Part shown: piece after piece, positions 1-5,983 of the stretch | Numbering within the stretch: position 1 is the first letter of the stretch | How the letters are laid out: each line of letters starts with the position of its first letter | The notes under the pieces: model-generated | Told to the model about the DNA's origin: nothing | Database searches by the model: none | The model's input: the letters and a program-made list of their open reading frames with translations, nothing else | Position numbers and translations under genes: made by a program | Assembly: GCA_024742455.1 (NCBI GenBank) | Contig: JANSYL010000017.1 | Location: 1-35,461, forward strand | DNA: 35,461 nt | Direction: 5' to 3' | DNA from: Paracoccaceae bacterium | Lineage (GTDB): Bacteria > Pseudomonadota > Alphaproteobacteria > Rhodobacterales > Rhodobacteraceae

Positions 1-76
1 CCGCTTCGCCCAGCAGATCCTCAGGCCGCTTGCAGCCCTTCAGCAACTCGTCCAGCAGTTCGTTCGAAATCGTCAT
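1..76 (-). CDS. IS256-family transposase, N-terminal fragment (continues beyond the window)
   Basis: The ATG at 76-74 opens a frame that runs off the left edge of the window, leaving only 25 codons. The peptide begins MTISNELLDELLKGCKRPED, the characteristic start of mutator-type (IS256 family) DDE transposases. These act as cytoplasmic cut-and-paste or copy-out transposases on their own terminal repeats. An AGGAG ribosome binding site lies about nine bases upstream. The catalytic DDE residues are not visible, so whether the full gene is intact cannot be judged. It faces away from the rest of the window. Confidence 0.8.
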   Translation of the reverse strand, partial: MTISNELLDELLKGCKRPEDLLGEA

Positions 77-140
77 CGTCCTTGCTCCTCTCAGGAAGCA
101 TGGACCCAATCAGCCGTACACAGAAGACCTGACACTCTCT
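1..140 (-). mobile_element. Left-window fragment of an IS256 (mutator) family element
   Basis: The first 76 bases encode, on the minus strand, the start of a transposase typical of the IS256 family. The stretch at about 119-140, read on the minus strand as GAGAGTGTCAGGTCTTCTGT, looks like a terminal inverted repeat, so the element probably ends near position 140. The other end and any target duplication lie outside the window, so the boundary is inferred rather than proven. Confidence 0.55.
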
Positions 141-163
141 CGGCTCGTCGCAACCCAGCAAGC

Positions 164-326
164 TCAGTCCAAGATCGTCTCAAGCACGTGCCCACCCGAC
201 TCCTCCAACCGCCGTCTCAACCCCTTCACCTCGCCCCGCACCTTTTTCGCCTTGATACGCCGTTCCACCGACCCCTTGGTCGGCCGCGTCGGGCGGCGTT
301 TCTTGGGCACCACCGTCGCTCGCCGC
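164..326 (-). repeat. arfB 3'-tail copy A (degenerate, outermost)
   Basis: Read on the minus strand, this segment repeats the coding sequence of the ArfB C-terminus: a [15 protein letters not shown] block, then [17 protein letters not shown]. It continues KGLRRRLEESGGHVL to a TGA at 166-164. Where copy B has a TAG stop, this copy has TCG, so the frame runs on. There is no start codon of its own in this frame, so it is a non-coding duplication or gene relic. It lies between palindrome P1 and the IS256-type element. Confidence 0.8.
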
Positions 327-377
327 GTAGGGCGGGACTTGTCCCGCCGCTGATCGGCGGGGTTAACCCCGCCCTAC
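327..377. repeat. Palindromic repeat P1 (GTAGGGCGGG type)
   Basis: A 51-bp imperfect inverted repeat starts GTAGGGCGGGACTTGTCCCG and ends GGGGTTAACCCCGCCCTAC. The outer arms GTAGGGCGGG and CCCGCCCTAC pair, and each half contains a smaller hairpin. Near-identical elements occur at 1006-1056 and 1188-1241. Read on the minus strand, its first bases provide the TAG stop codon of the parE fragment. Confidence 0.85.
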
Positions 378-493
378 ATGTCCGGGTCGACGGCCCCACG
401 GGCGGCCTTCACCTCGCCCCATGTCTGGAACGAATAGATCCAGATACCGCGCAAATCCGCTTCGGCATCCGGCATGACATCGAGCCGTTTCAC
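374..493 (-). pseudogene. parE toxin fragment fused in frame to an arfB tail copy
   Basis: The frame starts at GTG 493-491, overlapping the parD stop by GTGA, the usual antitoxin-toxin arrangement. Residues 1-27 ([27 protein letters not shown]) are a typical ParE/RelE-fold N-terminus: first beta strand and start of the helical hairpin. ParE toxins are usually 90-100 residues and poison DNA gyrase. Here the sequence switches at the GGCGAG shared by both genes into the ArfB C-terminus, [12 protein letters not shown], and stops at TAG. The product would have only 39 residues and lack the rest of the toxin fold, so it should be inactive. The join looks like a microhomology recombination with a copy of the arfB 3' end. 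Confidence 0.85.
378..420 (-). repeat. arfB 3'-tail copy E (partial, fused to parE)
   Basis: These 43 bases match the last codons of arfB ([14 protein letters not shown]) and are adjacent to palindrome P1, as in the genuine gene. Similarity to the arfB tails stops at position 420, where parE sequence begins. The exact crossover lies in the shared GGGGCGAG at 413-420 (minus-strand reading). Confidence 0.85.
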
Positions 494-747
494 GACGCCT
501 CGCGCTTGCGGGCCTCGGCGATCCATTCAGCCCTGCGCGCGGGCCAATCCCATTCACGTGCAATCCCGCTCGCCTCGCCCTCCGCGATCAGTTCCCTGAG
601 CCGCGCCAGCTTCGCCTCTTCTTCCTCCAGCAGGCGCAGCCCCGCCCGGATCACGTCACTGGCTGACCCATAGCGCCCTTCCTTCACCTTCTCCTCGATG
701 AAGCCCGCGAAGTGATCGCCCAATGATACCGATGTGTTCTTGGCCAT
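490..747 (-). CDS. parD: ParD-type (CopG/RHH) antitoxin
   Basis: This 85-residue protein has the form of a type II ParD antitoxin. The N-terminal ribbon-helix-helix DNA-binding part (residues 1-45, [20 protein letters not shown], then a [19 protein letters not shown] helix pair) is followed by a charged C-terminal tail that normally wraps the ParE toxin. The ATG at 747-745 has a GGAGG site about seven bases upstream (minus strand). The stop overlaps the GTG of the parE fragment. A palindrome over the putative -10 region upstream suggests autoregulation. Because the cognate toxin is truncated, the antitoxin is an orphan here. It could still neutralise a ParE encoded elsewhere or simply be a relic. 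Confidence 0.88.
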   Translation of the reverse strand: MAKNTSVSLGDHFAGFIEEKVKEGRYGSASDVIRAGLRLLEEEEAKLARLRELIAEGEASGIAREWDWPARRAEWIAEARKREAS

Positions 748-766
748 GATCTGCCTCCGATCTGAT

Positions 767-801
767 ATACCAATGATTGGTATCGTGGTGGCATCTGTCA
801 A
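767..801 (-). promoter_or_regulatory. parDE promoter with overlapping operator palindrome
   Basis: On the minus strand, TTGACA (801-796) and AATCAT (778-773) are separated by 17 bases, a good sigma70-type arrangement. A perfect palindrome, ATACCAA-TGA-TTGGTAT (767-783), covers the -10 element. Ribbon-helix-helix antitoxins commonly bind such sites and repress their own operon; that role is inferred here. Confidence 0.65.
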
Positions 802-812
802 TCCGGGTTTCG

Positions 813-879
813 GTACGGTGGGTGCAACCCACCATCCCCGCCAACCACGCGCGCGCATGGTGGGTTTCACCCACCCTAC
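813..879. repeat. Palindromic repeat P4 (GTAGGGTGGG type)
   Basis: A 67-bp inverted repeat has ends GTACGGTGGGTGCAACCCACC (left, read in pieces) and GGTGGGTTTCACCCACCCTAC (right). Each half is itself a hairpin. It belongs to the same general class as P1-P3 but has TGGGT in place of CGGGG. On the minus strand its end supplies the TAG that closes arfB tail copy B. Confidence 0.8.
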
Positions 880-1005
880 TCCTCCACGCGTCCCCGCAAC
901 CCCTTCACCTCCCCCCGCACCTTCTTCGCCTTGATCCGCCGCTCCACCGACCCCTTGGTCGGCCGCGTCGGGCGGCGTTTCTTCGGCACCACCGTCGCTC
1001 GCCGC
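879..1005 (-). repeat. arfB 3'-tail copy B
   Basis: On the minus strand this encodes the ArfB C-terminal block [20 protein letters not shown] and then ends KGLRGRVEE before a TAG within palindrome P4. This alternative ending (KGLRxRxEE) is shared with copy A but not with the intact gene, copy C or copy E. It may preserve an older or sister arfB 3' end. It has no start codon of its own in the arfB frame. Confidence 0.8.
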
Positions 1006-1056
1006 ATAGGGCGGGACTTGTCCCGCCGCCGGTCGGCGGGGTGAACCCCGCCCTAC
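1006..1056. repeat. Palindromic repeat P2 (GTAGGGCGGG type)
   Basis: Second copy of the 51-bp palindrome, nearly identical to P1 (starts ATAGGGCGGGACTTGTCCCG, ends GGGTGAACCCCGCCCTAC). It separates arfB tail copies B and C, and its minus-strand TAG (1055-1053) closes copy C. Confidence 0.85.
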
Positions 1057-1187
1057 ATGTCCGGGTCGACGGCCCCACGGGCGGCCTTCACCTCCCCCCG
1101 CACCTTCTTCGCCTTGATCCGCCGCTCCACCGACCCCTTGGTCGGCCGCGTCGGTCTCCGCTTCTTCGGCACCACCGTCGCCGCTGC
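1057..1187 (-). repeat. arfB 3'-tail copy C
   Basis: This near-identical duplicate of the last ~130 bases of arfB keeps the ending [14 protein letters not shown] followed by TAG. Together with P3 it forms a tandem unit of about 185 bp: an anchor CTTGAT lies at 1113 here, at 1298 in arfB and at 930 in copy B, giving spacings of 185 and 183. It is not an independent gene because no initiation codon precedes it in frame. Confidence 0.85.
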
Positions 1188-1241
1188 GTAGGGCGGGACT
1201 TGTCCCGCCGCCGCCGATCGGCGGGGTAAACCCCGCCCTAC
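1188..1241. repeat. Palindromic repeat P3 (GTAGGGCGGG type), directly after arfB
   Basis: A 54-bp copy of the palindrome starts GTAGGGCGGGACTTGTCCCG and ends GGGGTAAACCCCGCCCTAC. Read on the minus strand it begins within the arfB stop codon region (TAG 1240-1238). It can fold into a strong hairpin just after translation ends, so it may act as an RNA-stabilising or terminating structure for arfB. Confidence 0.85.
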
Positions 1242-1660
1242 ATGTCCGGGTCGACGGCCCCACGGGCGGCCTTCACCTCCCCCCGCACCTTCTTCGCCTT
1301 GATCCGCCGTTCCACCGACCCCTTGGTCGGCCGCGTCGGGCGGCGTTTCTTTGGCACCACCGTCGCCCGCCGCACCAGCTCCGCCAGCCGCTCCCGCGCG
1401 ATCTCGCGGTTGCGGGCCTGGCTGCGTTCCTCCGACACCTGCAGCACCACCGCGCCGTCCTTGGTCCAGCGCCGCCCGGCCAGCCGTTGCAAGCGCCGTT
1501 TCACCGGGTCGGGCAGGTTCGGGGACCGCGCCGCCTCGAACCGCAGTTCCACCGCGCTCGACACCTTGTTCACGTTCTGCCCGCCCGGCCCCGAGGCGCG
1601 GATGAAGCTTTCGGTGATCTCCCAATCGGCGATCTGGATGTCGTCTGTTACGCGAAGCAT
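1238..1660 (-). CDS. arfB: Peptidyl-tRNA hydrolase / alternative ribosome-rescue factor ArfB (YaeJ/ICT1)
   Basis: This 140-residue protein, the same length as E. coli ArfB, carries the class-I release-factor signature GPGGQNVNK (GGQ at residues 26-28), which hydrolyses peptidyl-tRNA on stalled ribosomes. Its basic C-terminal tail ([20 protein letters not shown]) is of the type that enters the empty mRNA channel. I chose the ATG at 1660-1658 because the family begins just before the [13 protein letters not shown] strand; an upstream in-frame ATG at 1744 would run through a terminator. The last ~43 codons are the source of the repeated tails downstream. The TAG stop belongs to palindrome P3. 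smpB, another ribosome-rescue gene, is 4 kb away. Confidence 0.95.
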   Translation of the reverse strand: MLRVTDDIQIADWEITESFIRASGPGGQNVNKVSSAVELRFEAARSPNLPDPVKRRLQRLAGRRWTKDGAVVLQVSEERSQARNREIARERLAELVRRATVVPKKRRPTRPTKGSVERRIKAKKVRGEVKAARGAVDPDM

Positions 1661-1680
1661 CGGCTCATTCGCATATGCAC

Positions 1681-1702
1681 GGGGTGTGTACGGGGTGTGT
1701 AC
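1681..1702. repeat. Two perfect 11-bp tandem repeats upstream of arfB
   Basis: GGGGTGTGTAC occurs twice in direct succession (1681-1691, 1692-1702), about 20-40 bases before the arfB start. It could be slippage or a binding site. No clear promoter consensus is visible around it. Confidence 0.7.
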
Positions 1703-1728
1703 AGGTTGTGACCCCCCAATAACCCACG

Positions 1729-1759
1729 AAAAAGGGCCGCCCAAGGTCGGCGGCCCTTT
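1729..1759 (-). terminator. Intrinsic terminator of the small unit between yhhQ and arfB
   Basis: An 8-bp perfect GC stem (GGGCCGCC at 1734-1741 with GGCGGCCC at 1749-1756) has a 7-base loop. On the minus strand it is followed by TTTTT (1733-1729). The flanking AAA/TTT extends the stem. It should end transcripts coming from yhhQ and from the 18-codon ORF before arfB. Confidence 0.85.
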
Positions 1760-1828
1760 CGAAAGATCAGGAGGCGGAAAGGTTAGGAAATTCCACCTTG
1801 GAAGGGGCCTTGACCCCCGAGGGTTGCC

Positions 1829-1885
1829 TCAGCGGCGCACCTCCCAAGTTGTCCCGTCCCGTTTCTCCAATACCCTTCTAGACAC
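1829..1885 (-). CDS. Unrecognised 18-codon ORF behind a full-length 16S-tail Shine-Dalgarno
   Basis: On the minus strand GTG (1885-1883) opens MSRRVLEKRDGTTWEVRR and TGA ends it at 1829. Immediately upstream, GAAAGGAGGTGATCCAG (1901-1885) is complementary over 17 bases to the alphaproteobacterial 16S rRNA 3' end (CTGGATCACCTCCTTTC), with AGGAGG seven bases before the GTG. The unit has a possible TTGACA promoter element at 1950-1945 and an intrinsic terminator at 1756-1729, giving a transcript of roughly 180-200 nt. A downstream CGCCTCCT (1769-1776 region) can pair with the AGGAGGTG of the SD. The peptide resembles no family I know. The unit may be a tiny protein gene, a leader, or a regulatory RNA. 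Coding status is inferred only from the SD and spacing. Confidence 0.45.
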   Translation of the reverse strand: MSRRVLEKRDGTTWEVRR

Positions 1886-1921
1886 TGGATCACCTCCTTT
1901 CGATTTGGTTTCGGTTGAGGT

Positions 1922-1950
1922 GAGCGTGCCACAGATTTCGTGGTTGTCAA
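1922..1950 (-). promoter_or_regulatory. Possible promoter of the small 18-codon unit
   Basis: TTGACA (1950-1945, minus strand) is a perfect -35 hexamer. The bases 16-18 positions on (CACGCT/ACGCTC) are a poor -10, so this is only a candidate. CCAC...GTGG flanks within the spacer form a small dyad. The element begins a few bases beyond the yhhQ stop codon. Confidence 0.35.
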
Positions 1951-1956
1951 AAGTTT

Positions 1957-2580
1957 TTACGCAACCTGTGCCAATAATCTGCGTGTGACGATCCGGAAGG
2001 GGATCAGCGCGATCAGCGCTAGCGCCATCTTCACGCCCCAGTCGGCGACGGCCAGGGACACCCAGAGCGGCGCCTCGGGCCCCATGCCCAGAAGCGGCAG
2101 CACCTCATTGGCCCAGGACACGTCGTTAACCGGTTCGAGAAACGCCAGCTGCGCCGAGAACGCGATGGAGAAGAACAGGAACGTATCCACGCTCGACCCG
2201 ATAATGCTCGAAAAAACAGGGGCTTGCCACCATTTCGCAGCGCGCAGCCGGTCAAAGATCGCGACGTCCAGCAGTTGCGCGGTCAGGAACGCGATCCCCG
2301 ATCCCACGGCGATGCGCAGCGTCACCAGCGGCCCGAATTCGCCCATGATCTGCGTTCCGATCAGCGAACACGCGACACCCACCAGAAAGCCAATGAAAAC
2401 AACGCGCCGCGCGGCGGAAACACCGTAGACGCGGTTCATGATGTCGGTGACCAGGAAGGCCAGCGGATAGGTGAACGCCCCCCAGGTCAGCCATTGGCCG
2501 AACAGGAACTGGACAAGGATGTTGGAGGCCACGACGATCGTGGCCATCGCCAGGATGCCTGGCAAGTATCTGGTGCTCAT
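1957..2580 (-). CDS. yhhQ: Queuosine precursor transporter, YhhQ/VUT family
   Basis: This 207-residue integral membrane protein has about six hydrophobic segments. It has the family hallmarks: an N-terminal LPGILAMATIVVASNILVQF helix, the TWGAFTYPLAFLVTDIMNRVYG segment, and a later SSIIGSSVDTFLFF segment. YhhQ-family proteins import preQ0 or preQ1 for tRNA queuosine synthesis. ATG 2580-2578 is preferred; an in-frame TTG at 2601 would add seven polar residues, and a GGA lies at suitable distance from the ATG. It follows the aminotransferase gene after about 90 bases, so it may be the last gene of that run. The small 18-codon unit follows directly. Confidence 0.9.
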   Translation of the reverse strand: MSTRYLPGILAMATIVVASNILVQFLFGQWLTWGAFTYPLAFLVTDIMNRVYGVSAARRVVFIGFLVGVACSLIGTQIMGEFGPLVTLRIAVGSGIAFLTAQLLDVAIFDRLRAAKWWQAPVFSSIIGSSVDTFLFFSIAFSAQLAFLEPVNDVSWANEVLPLLGMGPEAPLWVSLAVADWGVKMALALIALIPFRIVTRRLLAQVA

Positions 2581-2669
2581 GATGTTTTTCCGTTTTGACA
2601 AGGTGGTCGGAGACTTGGCCCATCCGGGCAGGCCCGCCCCTTACGCCGCCCGCCCGCGCTCTGCAAGCC

Positions 2670-3854
2670 TCAGCCAAGCACCGTCGCCAGGGCGCGCGCC
2701 ACTTTCGGGATGTTGGTCTCTGTCAGCCCGGCGACATTGATCCGCCCGTCCGGCACCATGTAGACGCCGTGCGCGTCGCGCAGGCGCAGCACCTGTTCCG
2801 GCGTCGCCCCACAGAGCGAAAACATCCCCTGATGCCCGACGAGAAACCCGAACCGGTCCGACCCGGTTTCTTGCCGCAATGCCTCAGCAAGCGCCGACCG
2901 GTTGCGCTGCATCGTCTGACGCATGCCGGTCAGCTCCGCCTCCCAGGACGCGCGCAACACCGGATCGCGCAGGATCATCTCGACCAGCCGCGCCCCGTGA
3001 TCAGGCGGAAAGGAAAAGGACATCCGGTTCATGGCGATCAGCTGCGCCTGCGCCGCCGCGCGTGGCTGTCCCGTGTCGGTGATCGCAAGCGCCACCCCCG
3101 CACGTTCCCGGTAAAGCCCGAAATTCTTCGAGCAGCTGACGGCGATGAACGCTTCGGGGACCTGCACCGCAAGGGCACGCGTTCCGGCGGCGTCTTCCTC
3201 AAGGCCTGTCCCGAACCCCTGATAGGCCATGTCGATGAAGGGAATGGCCCCTGTCCGGCGGCACAGCCCGGCCAGCCAGTCCCAATCCTCCGCCCGCAGG
3301 TCCGCGCCACTGGGGTTGTGACAGCACCCGTGCAGCAGGATGACGTCGCCCTGCGCCACACCGGCCAGGTCGTCGCGCATCCCGTCGCGGTCAACCGCCC
3401 CGGCGTCGCGGTCGAGGTAACGATAGGCCCGCCTTTCGAGGCCGAGGTGGTCGATGATCACCGCATGGTTCGGCCAGCTTGGATCCGACACCCAGACGCG
3501 CGCCCGGGGCGTCAGGTGGCGCACCAGCTCCAGGATCTGGCGCACCCCGCCCGTGCCCCCGGGCGTGGCGATTCCGGCCACCCGGTCGGCGGGCACCGCC
3601 TCGCCAAGAACCAGGCCGGACAAGGCATCGATGAACCCCGCATCCCCGGCGAACGAGATGTAGCCCTTGGTCTCCTGCACCTGCCACAGACGGTGCTCTG
3701 CATCTTTCACCGCGGCCATGATCGGCACCTGGCCTGCCGCGTTGCGGTAGACACCGACGCCAAGGTCGACCTTGTCCCCACGGGGATCAGCGGCGAACAG
3801 CGTCATCAACTCGATGATCTTGTCGATCGGCGGCGTCGGAAGATCTGCAAACAT
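2670..3854 (-). CDS. Aromatic amino acid / aspartate aminotransferase (class I, AspC/TyrB type)
   Basis: A 394-residue PLP enzyme of fold type I. The Schiff-base lysine is in SCSKNFGLYRERAG (K243). HNPSG (N180), FIDMAYQG (D208, Y211) and the C-terminal GRINVAGL (R371, substrate carboxylate) match the AspC/TyrB subgroup. The usual reaction is exchange of amino groups between aromatic amino acids or aspartate and 2-oxoglutarate. Which substrate dominates cannot be read from the sequence. The start ATG 3854-3852 has a GAGGGGA site. It begins 12 bases after the GNAT stop, so it is in one run with sseA and the acetyltransferase. Confidence 0.93.
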   Translation of the reverse strand: MFADLPTPPIDKIIELMTLFAADPRGDKVDLGVGVYRNAAGQVPIMAAVKDAEHRLWQVQETKGYISFAGDAGFIDALSGLVLGEAVPADRVAGIATPGGTGGVRQILELVRHLTPRARVWVSDPSWPNHAVIIDHLGLERRAYRYLDRDAGAVDRDGMRDDLAGVAQGDVILLHGCCHNPSGADLRAEDWDWLAGLCRRTGAIPFIDMAYQGFGTGLEEDAAGTRALAVQVPEAFIAVSCSKNFGLYRERAGVALAITDTGQPRAAAQAQLIAMNRMSFSFPPDHGARLVEMILRDPVLRASWEAELTGMRQTMQRNRSALAEALRQETGSDRFGFLVGHQGMFSLCGATPEQVLRLRDAHGVYMVPDGRINVAGLTETNIPKVARALATVLG

Positions 3855-3866
3855 CGGCGCGTCCCC

Positions 3867-4430
3867 TCAGGCGACCCGGTCCGGGTCGTGGTCATGAACC
3901 AGCACGCGGCGGCGGGTTTCCCGGCGCACCGGCGCAAACCCGGCCTTCTGATACATCGCCAGCGCACGCGGGTGATCCAGCGTGCAGGTGTTCACGGTCA
4001 TCCGCGCCACCCCGTCCCGCGCCCACCCTGTTGCAATCGCTTCGCTCAGAAGCGGGCCGCCAAGCCCCCTGCCCACTGCCTGCGGCACCAGTCCGAAATA
4101 GGCCAGGTCACAGGTCCCTCCCTCGCGCCAGTCCAGCATGAAAAACCCCTGCGGCCAGCCGCGCGCCATCGCCGTCCAGATCACGACGTCGGGGTGCCGC
4201 ACGAAATCCTGCAGGGCAAGCGGGTCGGTTTCGGCCTGGTCGAAGCGATCCTGCCACTCGTAGTCGCGCCCCACCGCATCGTAGAGCGACAGGAAATACC
4301 AGACCGGCGGGTCTATGGCGCGCTGAAGCTCCACGCCTTCGGGCAATGCCGTGGCGGATCCCGCTGGCGCCGTCATTTCGAGATAGGTGATCGTGAACTC
4401 TACCTCGGTGCCCGCCGGGATCAGCGTCAT
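3867..4430 (-). CDS. GNAT-family N-acetyltransferase
   Basis: The 187-residue protein has a central-to-C-terminal GNAT fold. The acetyl-CoA loop is in VPQAVGRGLGGPLLSEAI (around residues 115-132), followed by MTVNTCTLDHPRALAMYQKA and GFAPVRRE, the usual beta5-alpha4 and last strand. The substrate is unknown. The ATG 4430-4428 overlaps the sseA stop by ATGA, implying translational coupling; an upstream in-frame start at 4466 would lie inside sseA and is less likely. Its position between a sulfurtransferase and an aminotransferase suggests amino-acid metabolism, but this is inference. Confidence 0.88.
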   Translation of the reverse strand: MTLIPAGTEVEFTITYLEMTAPAGSATALPEGVELQRAIDPPVWYFLSLYDAVGRDYEWQDRFDQAETDPLALQDFVRHPDVVIWTAMARGWPQGFFMLDWREGGTCDLAYFGLVPQAVGRGLGGPLLSEAIATGWARDGVARMTVNTCTLDHPRALAMYQKAGFAPVRRETRRRVLVHDHDPDRVA

Positions 4431-5278
4431 CCGGTGGCGACGGGCAATTGCTCGAACTGCCCCCATTCGGCCCAGGACCCGTCATAAAGGGACACGTGGC
4501 TGTTGCCGAGCCGCGTCAGCGCCAGCATCACGATGGCCGCCGTCACGCCTGACCCGCAGGTGGTGATCGTGCGTTTCATCGGGTCGACGCCTGCCGCCTC
4601 GAACACCGTCTTGAGCGCGCCCAGCCCCTTCATCGTCCCGTCGGCGTTCAGCAGCGTCGCGTAATGGACGTTCTTCGACCCCGGGATATGTCCTGACCGC
4701 AGTCCCGGACGCGCCTCGGCCTCCGTGCCCTCGAACCGCGCGGGCGACCGTGCATCGACGATCTGCCAATCCCCCAGCTTGGACGCCGCCGCAACCTGGG
4801 TCACGTCCCGCACGAGGGCGGCATGCCGCTGCACCGTGATATGCCTGTCGCGCAGCATCGGCGGCAGGTCTTCCACCGCGCGCCCCTCGGCCTGCCACTT
4901 CGGAAATCCGCCATCCAGAACCGCGACGTCGGTCTTGCCCATCAGCCGGAAATTCCACCACACGCGCGCCGCGGAAAACAGGCCCATACCGTCATAGACC
5001 ACCACCTGGTGGCCGTCCCCGATACCCATGGCACGCATCCGGCTGACGAATTTCTCGGGCGGCGCGGCCATATGCGGAAGCGCGGCCCGGGCATCGGCGA
5101 TCTCGTCGATATCGAAAAACCGCGCGCCGGGGATATGGCCCGCATCATATTCGGCTTTCGCATCGCGCCCCATCTCCGCAAGGTAGTAGGAGGCGTCGAT
5201 GACGCGCAGATCCGGGTCTTCCAGATGCGCGGCAAGCCAGTCGGTGGACACCAGGGTTTTCGGATCGTCGTCGGCCAT
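4427..5278 (-). CDS. sseA: 3-mercaptopyruvate sulfurtransferase (two-rhodanese protein)
   Basis: 283 residues with two rhodanese domains. The N-terminal domain (about 1-140) carries VSTDWLAAHL, DASYYL and GHIPGARFFDIDEIAD. The C-terminal catalytic domain (about 150-283) carries DARSPARFEGTE, GHIPGSKNVHY and the active-site loop CGSGVTA with C241. CGSG[VT]T is the signature of mercaptopyruvate sulfurtransferases, as opposed to CRKGVT in thiosulfate rhodaneses. It transfers sulfur from 3-mercaptopyruvate to thiol or cyanide acceptors. The ATG at 5278-5276 has a strong GGAGGGG site; an in-frame start at 5308 would have none. It heads a minus-strand run with a GNAT protein and an aminotransferase, the latter a plausible producer of mercaptopyruvate from cysteine. 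Confidence 0.93.
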   Translation of the reverse strand: MADDDPKTLVSTDWLAAHLEDPDLRVIDASYYLAEMGRDAKAEYDAGHIPGARFFDIDEIADARAALPHMAAPPEKFVSRMRAMGIGDGHQVVVYDGMGLFSAARVWWNFRLMGKTDVAVLDGGFPKWQAEGRAVEDLPPMLRDRHITVQRHAALVRDVTQVAAASKLGDWQIVDARSPARFEGTEAEARPGLRSGHIPGSKNVHYATLLNADGTMKGLGALKTVFEAAGVDPMKRTITTCGSGVTAAIVMLALTRLGNSHVSLYDGSWAEWGQFEQLPVATG

Positions 5279-5488
5279 GGCGCCCCTCCGGCAATCGGCG
5301 TTTTCCACCGATCCGGCCTAAGCCCACGCGCGCCCGCGCGCAAGCCCCGCCCATACCCTCTTTGCTTTCCAAATACCTCCGCCGGACGCCGCCGATCACG
5401 CCACGGCTGGCCCGTTGGACATGTCATGGCGTGGTCCGTGGCAACGCGGCCGGCGGAGGGCGCGGGCGGCGCCTGACGGCGGGCGCTG

Positions 5489-5965
5489 CTACCCGCCCTG
5501 TTTCAGCAAACGCTGCTTCTGCCGTCCCCAATCGCGCTTGGCCGAGGTTTCGCGCTTGTCGGCGACCTTCTTGCCCTTGGCGATGCCGATCTTCAGCTTC
5601 ACCAGGCCCTTATGATTGAAATACATCACCAGCGGCACAAGCGTCATGCCCTGCCGCTGCGTGGCGTTCCAGAGCCGCGACAACTCCCGCCGGCTGACCA
5701 GCAGCTTGCGCTTGCGCCGTTCCTCGTGGCCGAAGGTCTTGGCCTGTGCGTAGGGCGCGATATAGGCGTTCGTCAGCCAGAGTTCGCCATCTTCGACGGC
5801 GGCATAGCTTTCGGCGATCCCCGATTGCCCCTCACGCAGGCTTTTCACCTCGGACCCTTCCAGAACGATCCCGACCTCAAGATCGTCCTCGATCGCGTAA
5901 TCGAAGCGCGCGCGCCGGTTCTCGGCGATCACCTTGTAATTGTCTTGTTGCTGTGTGCTGGCCAT
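5489..5965 (-). CDS. smpB: SsrA (tmRNA)-binding protein SmpB
   Basis: 158 residues, the normal length for SmpB. It binds tmRNA and places it in the A site of stalled ribosomes for trans-translation. Recognisable motifs are [39 protein letters not shown], and the basic C-terminal tail [20 protein letters not shown], which follows the mRNA path. It lies 18 bases after the trmO stop, in the same direction as dapA-trmO, so a dapA-trmO-smpB operon is likely. The tmRNA gene itself is not in this window. No clear intrinsic terminator follows in the 210 bases before sseA. Confidence 0.97.
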   Translation of the reverse strand: MASTQQQDNYKVIAENRRARFDYAIEDDLEVGIVLEGSEVKSLREGQSGIAESYAAVEDGELWLTNAYIAPYAQAKTFGHEERRKRKLLVSRRELSRLWNATQRQGMTLVPLVMYFNHKGLVKLKIGIAKGKKVADKRETSAKRDWGRQKQRLLKQGG

Positions 5966-5983
5966 GGCGGCGGATATAGGGGG

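Noticed and set aside
327-1241. Regular repeats that might be a CRISPR array
   Set aside because: Units are about 185 bp, consist of coding tail plus palindrome, and have no unique spacers of 30-40 bases.
490-1263. A long 257-residue frame including parD
   Set aside because: Upstream of ATG 747 it runs through palindromes and arfB tails in the wrong frame. The promoter, operator and ribosome site all favour the 85-residue ParD.
1884-1901. Plus-strand match to the end of 16S rRNA (CTGGATCACCTCCTTTC), as if a rRNA fragment
   Set aside because: Only 17 bases match, with no helix 45 or other 16S sequence next to them. On the other strand it is an ideally spaced ribosome binding site.
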